The notes below the pieces were generated by a model, which was not told where the DNA came from, made no database searches, and was given only the letters and a program-made list of their open reading frames with translations. 64,000 bases of DNA from Aldehydirespirator sp965116865. Lineage in GTDB: Bacteria; Actinomycetota; Acidimicrobiia; Acidimicrobiales; Aldehydirespiratoraceae. This document shows, one piece after another, positions 1 to 7,388 of this stretch. Both the position numbers and the translations under genes were made by a program. Location: positions 558,001 through 622,000 of the forward strand of contig OZ220727.1 in assembly GCA_965116865.1 (NCBI GenBank), in the 5' to 3' direction. The first letter of the stretch is position 1. The number at the start of each line of letters is the position of its first letter.

Positions 1-1
1 C

Positions 2-529
2 GGCGGAATGATCGCGCAGGCCGCGGCCGCAGCCTGCGGTGAGCGGGTGGCCGGGCTGGTCTCCATCTCGTCGCACACCGGCGAGGCCGGGGTCGGCGAT
101 CCCACGCCGGAGGCTCTGGCGGCCCTCACCGCGCCCCCTGCGGCCACCGTCTCCGAGCAGATCGAGGTGGATCTGGCCGGCTACCGGATCTGGTCCAGCC
201 CGGAGTGGCGCAATGAGCAGGCCGAGCGGGAGCACTTGGAGCGCAGCTACCGGCGGGCGTGGCATCCCGGTGCTTCCGGGCGCCAGTTCAAGGCCGCGGC
301 CCGAAGCGGCAGCCGGGCCGACCAGTTGCGAAGCCTCGATGTGCCCACTCTGGTGATCCACGGAGGCGCCGACACCCTGATCGCCCCCGACGCCGGCCGC
401 CGCACCGCCGAACTGGTGCCGGACGCCGAGTACCTGGAAATCGAGGGAATGGGCCACGATCTGCCGCCCCAGGTGTGGGCCCCGATCATCAGCGCCGTCA
501 CCGCCCTGGCGGCCCGCATCGCCTGGTAA
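2..529 (+). CDS. alpha/beta hydrolase, C-terminal part (5' end outside window)
   Basis: C-terminal part of an alpha/beta-fold hydrolase cut by the window edge. The first in-frame codons encode GGM; the paralogue at 2712-3539 has GYSLGGM at this place, so the nucleophile serine lies just before position 1. The acid loop (HGGADTLI) and the catalytic histidine (GMGHDLPP) are visible. By eye only 15 of 173 residues differ from the paralogue, and similarity continues about 40 bases past the stop, so the two are a recent segmental duplication about 2.7 kb apart. Cytoplasmic; the substrate cannot be told from sequence. Relatives include 3-oxoadipate enol-lactonase-like and esterase-like enzymes. Confidence 0.82.
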   Translation, partial: GGMIAQAAAAACGERVAGLVSISSHTGEAGVGDPTPEALAALTAPPAATVSEQIEVDLAGYRIWSSPEWRNEQAEREHLERSYRRAWHPGASGRQFKAAARSGSRADQLRSLDVPTLVIHGGADTLIAPDAGRRTAELVPDAEYLEIEGMGHDLPPQVWAPIISAVTALAARIAW

Positions 530-697
530 CGGTGTTACGCAGCTTTGGAATCAGCGGGCCGGTTGAGTTCAGGCCGCCGTCGATGCAGAGCTAGTCGTGA
601 CGGCCTTCACGGCTGCCACCCATCATCCAGTCTGCGCATCCCCGATGTTACTCTCACCCTGTGGAGTGGTCCTCCACAACTCAGGAGGTTCAAGACC

Positions 698-940
698 ATG
701 GCGGCAGATCAGCTGTACAGGAACGAGGCCGCGTACGAGAAGGACTACAGAGTGCAGCTGGAGCGCGACCACAAGGGCAGGACAGCGCTGATGCACGACG
801 GCAAGGTCGTCGACGTGTACGACGACCCGAACGACGCCTACCTCACCGGCTACGAGAGGTGGGGATTGGGCGGCTTCTCCATGAAGGAGATCGGCCAGAA
901 GCCTCTTGAGCTGGGCATCTTCTCAGCCAGGCTCGCCTGA
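698..940 (+). CDS. 80-residue small protein, first gene of a pair with a retropepsin-like protein
   Basis: Small acidic/basic cytoplasmic protein of 80 residues. The start is fixed by a strong ribosome binding site (AGGAGG at 683-688) before ATG 698. The middle reads RTALMHDGKVVDVYDDPNDA, which resembles the short DUF5678-type proteins (a conserved DGKVV turn followed by a helix with an acidic residue); that family assignment is from memory. The stop lies only 9 bases before the TTG of the retropepsin-like gene. A broken inverted copy at 1576-1797 keeps the same two-gene order and almost the same gap, which supports a functional pair. The biochemical role is unknown; substrate, regulator or antitoxin-like partner of the protease are all possible. 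Confidence 0.6.
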   Translation: MAADQLYRNEAAYEKDYRVQLERDHKGRTALMHDGKVVDVYDDPNDAYLTGYERWGLGGFSMKEIGQKPLELGIFSARLA

Positions 941-949
941 GAGCGGCCA

Positions 950-1345
950 TTGCGCTCATTTGAGGTGGCCGACGCCAGAATCCTGGTGGAGGTCGACTGC
1001 GAGATGCCGCTTGGTGGCTCGCAGCGCACGTTCTCGGCGCTGCTGGACACCGGCGCACAGATCACCGGGATCTCTAGGACGGTCGCTGAAACCCTGGCTA
1101 TCAGACCGGTCGGCACCATTCCCATCGTGCACGCCGACGGCCACAGACAGGTCCACGATGCGTTCTGGCTGCGAGTGGGCGTCCCTGGCCTGCCCCATGC
1201 TCGCGGCGCTGCCTACGTGGTGCATATGGAGCCTGGCTCGCCGGACTACGACGTGATCCTCGGTATGGACATTCTGGTCCACTACGACATCACCATCGGC
1301 GGCGGGGTATGCACAATCGCTTCTCCCATGCCTTCCCGTCGCTGA
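950..1345 (+). CDS. retropepsin-like aspartyl protease
   Basis: Single-domain protein of 131 residues with the retropepsin active-site signature ALLDTGAQITGIS near residues 30-42 (DTG catalytic loop) and a second conserved patch YDVILGMDILVHYD near residues 104-117, typical of bacterial and archaeal clan AA aspartyl proteases that work as dimers. The start is TTG at 950, 9 bases after the stop of the small gene. The inverted remnant at 1576-1733 also starts with TTG at the matching place. No signal peptide, so it probably acts in the cytoplasm. The natural substrate is unknown; the small protein encoded upstream is the obvious candidate partner. Confidence 0.68.
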   Translation: MRSFEVADARILVEVDCEMPLGGSQRTFSALLDTGAQITGISRTVAETLAIRPVGTIPIVHADGHRQVHDAFWLRVGVPGLPHARGAAYVVHMEPGSPDYDVILGMDILVHYDITIGGGVCTIASPMPSRR

Positions 1346-1426
1346 GACCCTCTGCCAATTCTCGGAACCTTCTGGATTGCTGGCTCGCCGATGGACGGGA
1401 GCAGGCAGCGACTGCGGGAGGATCCC

Positions 1427-1575
1427 ATGGGGCCGTTGACAGGAATCCGGGTGATCGAGATCGCCGGCATCGGGCCTGGCCCGTTCTGCGCCATGATGCT
1501 GGCCGACATGGGCGCCGATGTCGTTCGGGTCGATCGGGCCTCCGCAGTGCGGGGCGGCGACCCCGATCACCCGCC
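1427..1575 (+). pseudogene. 5' fragment of alpha-methylacyl-CoA racemase-type gene
   Basis: The reading frame from ATG 1427 gives MGPLTGIRVIEIAGIGPG and continues almost identically to the N-terminus of the intact gene at 14347-15486, including the GGGAGG ribosome binding site and part of the upstream sequence from about 1388. Similarity stops abruptly at 1575 (GDPDHPP), where an inverted retropepsin fragment begins. Only about 50 of 379 residues remain and no catalytic residue is included, so it cannot encode an active enzyme. It is one of several scattered copies of this 5' segment, the others being at 5080 and 14231. Confidence 0.8.
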
Positions 1576-1733
1576 AACGACGCGTTGACCCTCGTGGAGA
1601 TGGCCGTCATCTGCGTTCCCGTGTCGAGGAGCGCACGGAAGCCGTGCTCAGGCTCATCGCGCCCCTTCGGCGCGTTGGCCACGTTCAGCACGAACAGGCC
1701 GTCGGCCCTGGCGCCGACCTCGACTGTGGGCAA
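1576..1733 (-). pseudogene. retropepsin-like gene, N-terminal fragment (inverted copy)
   Basis: On the minus strand from TTG 1733 the frame reads MPTVEVGARADG and then ALLDTGTQMTAIS, clearly homologous to the retropepsin-like gene at 950-1345 (MRSFEV..., ALLDTGAQITGIS). It breaks off after about 50 residues where the racemase fragment is joined. The second half carrying the ILGMD patch is missing. The amino-acid divergence from the intact copy is considerable, so this is an older paralogue, not a recent copy. Confidence 0.65.
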
Positions 1734-1741
1734 CGCCTGGA

Positions 1742-1797
1742 TCAGGTGAGGGCGAAGGTGAAGATGCCGAGGCTCAGAGGCCTTGCGCCTATCCGCT
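1742..1797 (-). pseudogene. C-terminal remnant of the small partner protein
   Basis: Immediately before the TTG of the inverted retropepsin fragment the minus strand reads IGARPLSLGIFTFALT and a TGA stop at 1744-1742, matching the end of the intact small protein (IGQKPLELGIFSARLA). The gap from stop to TTG is 8 bases, against 9 in the intact pair. Homology is lost upstream of about 1797. Confidence 0.55.
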
Positions 1798-1933
1798 GGG
1801 CCGCTTGACCGGTGCGCTGTGTCGTGATGGTTTGACCTTTGAGGTATGATCTCGTTCCAACAGGTCAATTTCCTGTCTCGAGCCTCGTCGATGTGGCCGG
1901 CTCCTCACGCAGCGCTGCGGAAGGAGCGGGCCC

Positions 1934-2215
1934 ATGGCGAGGGGCGTCCATCCCAAGAAGGAGGTCCGCAAGGCACTCAAGGAGTTGCGGGCGGCGGGCT
2001 GGACCATCGAGGTCGCCGTCGGCGGTCATTCCCACCGGTGGGGGACTGCGACATGTCCGCGCCAGCATCCCGACGCCTCGGGCGGGGCGACCCGCTGTGT
2101 GCATTTCATACGCAGCACCCCGCGAGACGAGAGCAACCATGCAAAGCAGCTTCGGCACGCGCTCAGCGCGTGCCGAAGGAAGGGCCGGCACGATCCGAGC
2201 AACAGGAGCGGATAG
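1934..2215 (+). CDS. HicA-like mRNA interferase candidate
   Basis: Basic protein of 93 residues beginning KKEVRKALKELRAAGWTIE and carrying GGHSHRWG near residue 30, the arrangement of the HicA fold in which a GSH/GH motif supplies the catalytic histidine of a small RNase. A GGAGC-type ribosome binding site precedes ATG 1934. A second part (RSTPRDESNHAKQLRHAL) resembles the C-terminal helix of HicA. The stop codon abuts the next ATG (TAG-ATG), so the two genes are translationally coupled. No HicB antitoxin is recognisable; the downstream protein may serve that role. Homology is by motif only. Confidence 0.55.
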   Translation: MARGVHPKKEVRKALKELRAAGWTIEVAVGGHSHRWGTATCPRQHPDASGGATRCVHFIRSTPRDESNHAKQLRHALSACRRKGRHDPSNRSG

Positions 2216-2617
2216 ATGACCAGAACTAGGCGTATCGAATGGGACTTCACGTTTGAGACCAGTGGGCGGGACGTCCTCGACGAGGAGGTCTTCGATGCCC
2301 TGACTGAGGCCGGGTGCGACGACGCCCTGATCGGACGTGTCGGCGGAGTCGACCGTCTCAACTTTATTCGCGAGGCCGGATCCTACTGCGAGGCGGTGCG
2401 CAGCGCCATGGAGGACGTCCAGTCGGTGCCGGGCGTTCGCGTGACCCGTGTGATCAACGAGAACGCCGCTGTTGGCGTTGCCTTCGCGGAGGCGGTCAAT
2501 GCGGTGCTGGTCTCGCCGCAGCAATGCCCCGACGTGCCCGGTGGCGAGGAGCAGGCCGAATTGAGGCGCATCCGGGAGATCTTCGGGGGCGCTCCATCCC
2601 GAAGCGGCCTCGGCTGA
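2216..2617 (+). CDS. acidic partner of the HicA-like protein
   Basis: Acidic protein of 133 residues starting directly after the HicA-like gene. It contains EEVFDALTEAGCDDALIG and REAGSYCEAVRSAMEDVQSV, a pattern I recognise from uncharacterised actinobacterial proteins in which the same segment (DALFEAGCDDAT ... FDREA ... AVLSAIADVE) is usually followed by a helix-turn-helix domain. Here no helix-turn-helix is evident after the motif; the C-terminus is a short charged tail. The tight coupling to a HicA-like gene makes a toxin/antitoxin-like role plausible, with this protein as the neutralising partner (inference). Confidence 0.55.
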   Translation: MTRTRRIEWDFTFETSGRDVLDEEVFDALTEAGCDDALIGRVGGVDRLNFIREAGSYCEAVRSAMEDVQSVPGVRVTRVINENAAVGVAFAEAVNAVLVSPQQCPDVPGGEEQAELRRIREIFGGAPSRSGLG

Positions 2618-2711
2618 GCGGCGACCGGTTTCGACGACATCGGCGAAGTGGCGCGCTTGCTTCGCGATCGCGGCGTGAGAGGGGCCGCGAGTTCCGGCTA
2701 TACATCCAGCA

Positions 2712-3539
2712 ATGAAGAAAGCTCGCAACGGCGAGTTCGAGATCGCCTACGAGACTGTCGGCACCGAGGGCGATCCTGCGCTGATCCTGCTCCACGGCCT
2801 CGGTTCGAGCATGCTCGTGTGGCCCGAGGAGATGTGCGCCGGATTTGTCGACCGCGGCTTCTTCGTGCTGCGCATGGACCACCGCGACTCGGGTCTGTCC
2901 ACGGTGCTGCCCGACGGCGCCCGCTACACGCTCGGACACATGGCCGGCGACGCGATGGCGGTACTCGACGCGGTCGGCTGCGACCGGGCCGTCGTCTGCG
3001 GCTACTCGCTCGGCGGAATGGTGGCGCAGGCCGCGGCGGCCTCCTTCGCTGCGAGGGTGGCCGGGCTCGTCTCGATCTCCTCGCACACCGGAGAGCCGGG
3101 TGTCGGCGATCCCACTCCCGAGGCCCTGGCCGCCCTTACCGCTCCCCCCGCTGCCACCGTCTCCGAGCAGATCGAGGTGGATCTGGCCGGCTACCGGATC
3201 TGGTCCAGTCCCGATTGGCGTAACGAGCAGGCCGAGAGGGCGTACCTGGCGCGCAGCTACCGCCGGGCGTGGCATCCCGGTGCATCCGAGCGCCAGTTCA
3301 AGGCCGCGGCCCGGAGTGGCAGCCGAGCCGACCGGTTGAGAAGCCTCGATGTGCCCACCCTGGTGATCCATGGAAGCGCCGACACCCTGATCACCCCCGA
3401 CGCCGGCCGCCGCACCGCCGAGTTGGTGCCGGGTGCCGAGTACCTGGAGATCGAGGGCATGGGCCATGATCTGCCGCCCCAGGTGTGGGCTCCGATCATC
3501 AGCGCCGTCACCGCCCTGGCGGCCCGCATCGCTTGGTGA
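2712..3539 (+). CDS. alpha/beta hydrolase
   Basis: Complete alpha/beta-fold hydrolase of 275 residues. The oxyanion region LLHGLGS lies at 26-32, the nucleophile elbow GYSLGG at 97-102 (Ser99), the acid at about Asp224 (HGSADTLI) and the histidine at about His252 (GMGHDLPP). No signal peptide, so it is cytoplasmic. The 3' two thirds are nearly identical to the truncated gene at the window start, and the sequence after both stops is also shared, so the segment was duplicated together with its flank. A third tiny remnant lies at 5196-5275. Substrate unknown. Confidence 0.85.
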   Translation: MKKARNGEFEIAYETVGTEGDPALILLHGLGSSMLVWPEEMCAGFVDRGFFVLRMDHRDSGLSTVLPDGARYTLGHMAGDAMAVLDAVGCDRAVVCGYSLGGMVAQAAAASFAARVAGLVSISSHTGEPGVGDPTPEALAALTAPPAATVSEQIEVDLAGYRIWSSPDWRNEQAERAYLARSYRRAWHPGASERQFKAAARSGSRADRLRSLDVPTLVIHGSADTLITPDAGRRTAELVPGAEYLEIEGMGHDLPPQVWAPIISAVTALAARIAW

Positions 3540-3604
3540 CGGCGCTACGCGGCCTCGGAATCAGCGGGCCGGTCGAGGACAGGCCGCCCTCGCCCGACTG
3601 CGGA

Positions 3605-3623
3605 GTGATCCTCGGTATGGACA
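3605..3623 (+). other. 19-base scrap of the retropepsin gene 3' region
   Basis: GTGATCCTCGGTATGGACA occurs here and inside the intact retropepsin-like gene at about 1254-1272 (codons for VILGMD). It is an isolated scrap between the hydrolase and the ATPase, and one more sign that this accessory region was assembled from rearranged fragments. The match is short and could be coincidental. Confidence 0.35.
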
Positions 3624-3658
3624 GCCCATGATCACCGGACGCCGCACGCTCGTGAGCC

Positions 3659-3767
3659 GTCTCCGGCGCCGAGCCTTCAGGCGCCGGGCGGCGGCCGCCG
3701 GCGGCCGCAGTTCCTGTACCGGGCCGCGCTGGTCTCCGGCGCCGAGCCTTCAGGCGCCGGGCGGCGG
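3659..3767. repeat. direct repeat pair, step 73 bases
   Basis: A 36-base sequence occurs at 3659-3694 and 3732-3767 with a unique 37-base stretch between. The second copy includes the last codons and stop of the minus-strand ATPase gene (stop at 3752-3750). It is the first of thirteen unrelated loci in this window whose copies start 71-74 bases apart. Confidence 0.85.
3663..3687. terminator. hairpin between convergent genes
   Basis: CCGGCGCC and GGCGCCGG form a perfect 8-base-pair stem around a 9-base loop. It lies between the plus-strand hydrolase and the minus-strand ATPase, where a bidirectional terminator would be expected. There is no U-tract, so intrinsic termination is uncertain. The second repeat copy carries the same hairpin at 3736-3760. 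Confidence 0.4.
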
Positions 3768-5012
3768 GGCTTGGGGAACATGTAGCGAGCCGGCCGCGAC
3801 CGACCGCCGCACCCAGGCCCCGATTGCCGGGTGAGCCAACTTCAACCGGCCCCGGCCGCCGGGGCTGACCATGCCCGACAACAGCAGCCGCCTGCGATAC
3901 GCGCTGGCGCTGGTCCTGCCGATGGCGGCCTGTTCGCACACGGCGGCGACCCGTGGCGACTCCTCGCTCTCGGCTAGTGCAGCCATGGCGGCCAAGAAGC
4001 GTTTGTCGGTGTCCGACAGACCCCGCCATGTGGGGGCGAACAGGTGGTCTTCCAAGGACTCATCGGCCTTAGCGACAGCCTTCCTGGCGTGTTCGACGGT
4101 GATCGGCCGGCCCGGACCGCCCGCGGCGCGCCACATCCTGTCTCCCACGAGTTGGAGCATGTACGGATGGCCGGCCACGGCCGAGCCGGCTGTGTCCAGA
4201 GCGTCTTCGCTGATGAGGCCCCCGTGCATCTGGATCGGCTCTCGCAGTCCGCGCCGTGTCTCCGGCTCGGACAACGGGTCCACCTTGTGCATGGCAAGGC
4301 GTTGCAGGAAGGTCGATTTCTGATCAGCCAGCAGCGTCTCGGTGACATAGGGCAGTGCCGCCCCCAAGAACACCAGCGCCTGCCGCTCCCGCTTCGCGAT
4401 GTGCTGGATGTACGAGCCGAGCTGCCGGGCCTTGGCCAGCGGGATCGCATGCATCTCGTCCATGGTGAGCAGCACACGGACGCCGATCCGGGCGGCGGCA
4501 CGCGCGAGTTCTCCCAGGTCGCGTCGAAGGTCGTCGCCGTAGCTCGTCCGTCTCAGGTCAGCTCTCTCCGTGAATGAGACACCGGCCGACAAGCCTCCAG
4601 CGCCCACGCTCATTCCCGACACCTGCCGTCCGGCCGGCTCGCCATGAACGTCTGCCATAGTGCCTTGCGCCTGCAGAACCGCCTTGTGCGTCTCTGCAAT
4701 CGGGTCGCCGTCGGTGCCCGCGACCGCCAGGACCAGCCAACCCCGCTCTTCTCGAGCAGCATCCTCGATCTCGTTCAGCAAGACGGTCTTTCCCATACCC
4801 CGCGGGGCGAGCAGCACGTTCGCTCCGCCCTCGCCGGCAGGGTCGCCGGCCAACAGGGTGCATACCTCGCGGATCAGTTCGTCTCTGCCCACCAAGCACG
4901 GCGGCGTGCTGCCGAATCCCGGAGTGAACGGAAGTGCCGCCGGGACATCCGGTTCGTCTGGAAAATAGCGGGGCCGGTCTCCGTTCACTCTTGCAGCATA
5001 CCCAAGTTTCAC
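3750..5012 (-). CDS. AAA-type ATPase with C-terminal winged-helix-like region
   Basis: Protein of 420 residues from GTG 5012. A P-loop (LAPRGMGKTVLL, about residues 67-78) and a Walker B with sensor-like continuation (VLLTMDEMHAI, Asp185 Glu186) place it with the AAA_16/archaeal-type P-loop ATPases; the N-terminal VGRDELI at 41-47 is the usual lead-in. Residues about 330-405 look like a winged helix followed by a basic tail. Such proteins are often stand-alone regulators, or ATPases of defence and mobile regions. No partner gene is adjacent: both flanks are repeats and remnants. The 3' end overlaps a 36-base repeat copy. Confidence 0.72.
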   Translation of the reverse strand: MKLGYAARVNGDRPRYFPDEPDVPAALPFTPGFGSTPPCLVGRDELIREVCTLLAGDPAGEGGANVLLAPRGMGKTVLLNEIEDAAREERGWLVLAVAGTDGDPIAETHKAVLQAQGTMADVHGEPAGRQVSGMSVGAGGLSAGVSFTERADLRRTSYGDDLRRDLGELARAAARIGVRVLLTMDEMHAIPLAKARQLGSYIQHIAKRERQALVFLGAALPYVTETLLADQKSTFLQRLAMHKVDPLSEPETRRGLREPIQMHGGLISEDALDTAGSAVAGHPYMLQLVGDRMWRAAGGPGRPITVEHARKAVAKADESLEDHLFAPTWRGLSDTDKRFLAAMAALAESEESPRVAAVCEQAAIGRTSASAYRRRLLLSGMVSPGGRGRLKLAHPAIGAWVRRSVAAGSLHVPQAPPPGA

Positions 5013-5079
5013 TGGCTTCTCTTTTTACCCTGTCTTCACTACCTTCACTATCTTCTTTTTGTTCCACATCTGTCCAGGC

Positions 5080-5196
5080 GGCCGCATCGAAGATGATGAG
5101 CCGTCCGGATGGCGGCGGTCGGGTCTCCCGAGCGGTGCGGAACCGGCCGGATTTCCGACAGACGGGAGCCGGCAGAGACTGCGGGAGGATCCCATG
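5080..5196 (+). repeat. copy of the racemase gene 5' region
   Basis: From GCGGCCGCATCGAAGATGAT at 5080 to the GGGAGGATCCCATG at 5183-5196 this stretch is nearly identical to 14231-14349, the upstream region and start codon of the intact racemase-type gene. Instead of the coding sequence it runs straight into a hydrolase remnant. A shorter version precedes the fragment at 1427. Confidence 0.8.
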
Positions 5197-5275
5197 ATGT
5201 GCCCACCCTGGTGATCCTCGGGGGCGCCGATCCGCTGATCGCCCCCGACGCCGACCGCCGGACCGCTGCGTCGCC
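5196..5275 (+). pseudogene. alpha/beta hydrolase remnant
   Basis: The frame encodes DVPTLVILGGADPLIAPDAD, closely matching the segment around the catalytic Asp of the two hydrolases (DVPTLVIHGGADTLIAPDAG). It is fused to the racemase 5' copy on the left and cut by the IS1182-type element on the right. About 27 codons remain. Confidence 0.75.
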
Positions 5276-5413
5276 CTAGGTGGCTGGTGCCAAATTGGTG
5301 TTCGGTGGGCTGTTGTGGTGGGTGGTGGCCGGGGTCGGCGGGTTGGGCGAGGGTTGGTCGTGTCGGGGTCGGCTGGTTGGTCGTGTCGGGGGCGGGTTGG
5401 GGCTTTGGCGGGG

Positions 5414-7258
5414 TCAGTCGAGGGTCCATCCTGTTGGTGTGGAGCGCAGTCCGAGCATGCCGAGGCGCGCGATGTTGGCGGCTGCGGCGAGCAGGTTGAA
5501 GTCGGCGTCGACTTTGGGCCGGCCGCGCACCCGGGCGTGGCGGCCGCCGTGTTTGCGGCGCACGAGGTGCGCGAGCTTGCGTTCGACTTTGGGGCGCACG
5601 GCGCGGTAGTCGCGGCGCCATTGTGGGTCTTGTTGGCGTTCGCGGGCCGCGGCGAGCACGGCCTCGTCGGGTCCGACGCGCACAGTCCTTCCGCCGGCTG
5701 CGCTGGTGCAGCGGTCGCGCAGTTCGCAGCTCGCGCACGCCGGCCCGAAGCGGGCCGCGCCCGAGCCGTCGCGGCCGAAGCGGACAGCGACGCAGACCCC
5801 CGCGGGGCAGGTGACTGTGCCGTTGGGCAGATCGACGTCGAAGCGGTCCTTGGCGAAGCGGCCCCCCGGAGCGCGCGCCGGCTGGGTGCGGCACCTCGAG
5901 TTTATGCGGCTGCGCTCGAGCAGCCCTTGGAACTCTCCGCTGCCATACGCGCTGTCGCCATAGACCGTCGGCCGGCCCTCGAACTCCTCGACCACACCGC
6001 CGACGTCGGCGGTGTCGGCGTCAGCGGTGTCGGCGTCGGCGGTGTCGGCGTCGGCGTCGGCGGCGGTGTCGGCGTCGGCGGTGTCGGCGGTGTCGGCGGT
6101 GTCGGTGTCGGTGTCGGCGGTGTCGGCGGTGTCGGTGTCGGTGTCGGCGGTGTCGGCGGTGTCGGTGTCGGCGGTGTCGGTGTCGGCGGTGTCGGTGTCG
6201 GCGGTGTCGGCGGTGTCGGTGTCGGTGTCGGCGGTGTCGGTGTCGGCGGTGTTGGTGTTGGTGTCGGCGGTGTTGGTGTCGGTGTCGGCGGTGTTGAGGA
6301 GGTCGTGTATGAGTTGGGGGGCGGGTTGGGCGTCGGCGGTGTTGGCGGGGGTGACCGCGGTGTCGGTGACGAGTTCGGAGTCGGGGTCCACCGCGGCGTG
6401 GCCCTTGTAGCCGTCGAAGCGCCGTGCGGTGGATTTGTGGCCGTGGCGGGCGTCGGGGTCCACCGTGGAGATGACCCGGTCCGCGGCGACGCGCCGCGCG
6501 ATCATGAACCGCCCGTCGGGGTCCTCGCACAGGTCCTGCCCGCAGACCGCGGCCAACAACTCCGCAGCCTCGCTGAGAGCCCCGCTGAGCTCGCGGCCCT
6601 CCAACCCGGCGAGCACCGCCGCGGCGTCCGCGCCCAGCGCGTCCACCAACTCCGAGCGCTCGCCGGGGTCGTCCCAGTCGCACACCGGCCTGCTGCCGCG
6701 CCGATAGTCGCCACGCAAGCCCGCGCCGGCGTCGCCCCCGCCGGCTGCGAGCACCGCGCCGATGGCGCGGTGCAGCATCGTGACAGTGTCTTGGGTCGCG
6801 ACCGCGTCATAGACCGGCACCGAGTCCAGCACCCGCCGCCGAGACAACGCCCCCGCCTCGCGGGCCGCGCCCAGCACCGCTTCGAAGATCCGCCGCGGCC
6901 GCTGCGACGCCGCGAGCCGCGCCCGCATCCCCACCAGCACCGTGTGGTCGAACCCGCCGCCGTCCACGTCGAGGCACCCGCACGCATAACGCCAACGCGC
7001 GTCGAACTCGAACGCGGCCACCGCCTCACACTCAGACAACCCGAACCAGCGCTGCAGCACCATCACCACAGCAACCACCCGCGGCGGCACACTGCGCCGC
7101 CCCCGCGAACTAAAGAGATCATCGAACATCCCGTCGGGAAACAACCGCCGCCCCTCACGCGCCAACACCGAAAAAATCGAATCCGCCGCCAGCCGCTCCC
7201 CCACGAAATGCGAACCCTTGAACAGATCCACCCGACACGGCTCCACACCCACCGTCAC
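5414..7258 (-). CDS. IS1182-family transposase with large repetitive insert
   Basis: DDE transposase of 614 residues from GTG 7258. Family features in order: DLFKGSHF-like N-terminus, VPPRVVAVVMVLQ and FEFDARWRYACG, DSVPVYDAV (first catalytic Asp region), YKGHAAVDPDS, YGDSAYGSGEF (second Asp region), and the C-terminal KHGGRHARVRGRPK and NLLAAAANIARLG. Between HDLL and VGGVVEEF lies an in-frame low-complexity insert of about 97 residues made only of Thr, Ala, Asp and Asn. The family is normally shorter by roughly that amount. The insert falls between catalytic segments, so activity is doubtful, although the frame is fully open. Confidence 0.85.
   Translation of the reverse strand: MTVGVEPCRVDLFKGSHFVGERLAADSIFSVLAREGRRLFPDGMFDDLFSSRGRRSVPPRVVAVVMVLQRWFGLSECEAVAAFEFDARWRYACGCLDVDGGGFDHTVLVGMRARLAASQRPRRIFEAVLGAAREAGALSRRRVLDSVPVYDAVATQDTVTMLHRAIGAVLAAGGGDAGAGLRGDYRRGSRPVCDWDDPGERSELVDALGADAAAVLAGLEGRELSGALSEAAELLAAVCGQDLCEDPDGRFMIARRVAADRVISTVDPDARHGHKSTARRFDGYKGHAAVDPDSELVTDTAVTPANTADAQPAPQLIHDLLNTADTDTNTADTNTNTADTDTADTDTDTADTADTDTADTDTADTDTADTADTDTDTADTADTDTDTADTADTADADTAADADADTADADTADADTADVGGVVEEFEGRPTVYGDSAYGSGEFQGLLERSRINSRCRTQPARAPGGRFAKDRFDVDLPNGTVTCPAGVCVAVRFGRDGSGAARFGPACASCELRDRCTSAAGGRTVRVGPDEAVLAAARERQQDPQWRRDYRAVRPKVERKLAHLVRRKHGGRHARVRGRPKVDADFNLLAAAANIARLGMLGLRSTPTGWTLD
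6004..6296 (-). repeat. in-frame minisatellite inside the transposase
   Basis: About 290 bases built from 6- and 9-base words (GGTGTC, GGCGGTGTC on the plus strand) encode alternating ADT/DTD/NT residues on the minus strand. All variation is in multiples of three, so the transposase frame stays open. GGTGTC words dominate the array and become more degenerate towards 6240-6296. Confidence 0.9.
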
Positions 7259-7388
7259 GACACGAACCTCCCCACGAGACCGAACAACATCCCTGCAACT
7301 CTACCACACACACCCAACCCCACCCGAGAAAAACACCAGCCACCTAGTATGCATTTCCGCACTTGGACAACTGCGAGAGAGAAGCCGC

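Larger units (their letters stand above)
5280..7343 (-). mobile_element. IS1182-family insertion sequence, complete
   Basis: The ends are perfect 10-base inverted repeats (GTGGCTGGTG at 5280-5289, CACCAGCCAC at 7334-7343), each flanked by CTAG (5276-5279 and 7344-7347), a likely 4-base target-site duplication. Length is 2064 bases, with a single transposase gene on the minus strand. The insertion lies between a hydrolase remnant and the start of a surface-protein gene, leaving 41 bases between the right CTAG and the ATG at 7389, so it probably removed or replaced that gene's promoter. Intact ends and target duplications suggest a fairly recent insertion. Confidence 0.85.

Noticed and set aside
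1840..1850. Promoter with TATGAT before the HicA-like gene
   Set aside because: A good -10 box is present at 1845-1850, but no -35 box lies at a suitable distance.
6021..6683. Arg/His-rich 220-residue minus-strand protein
   Set aside because: Frame-shifted reading of the transposase repeat; no start signal and extreme composition.
5315..7388. Long plus-strand protein of 1566 residues including the SLH protein
   Set aside because: The first two thousand bases are antisense to the IS1182 transposase and its simple repeat. The signal peptide of the SLH protein starts at 7389.
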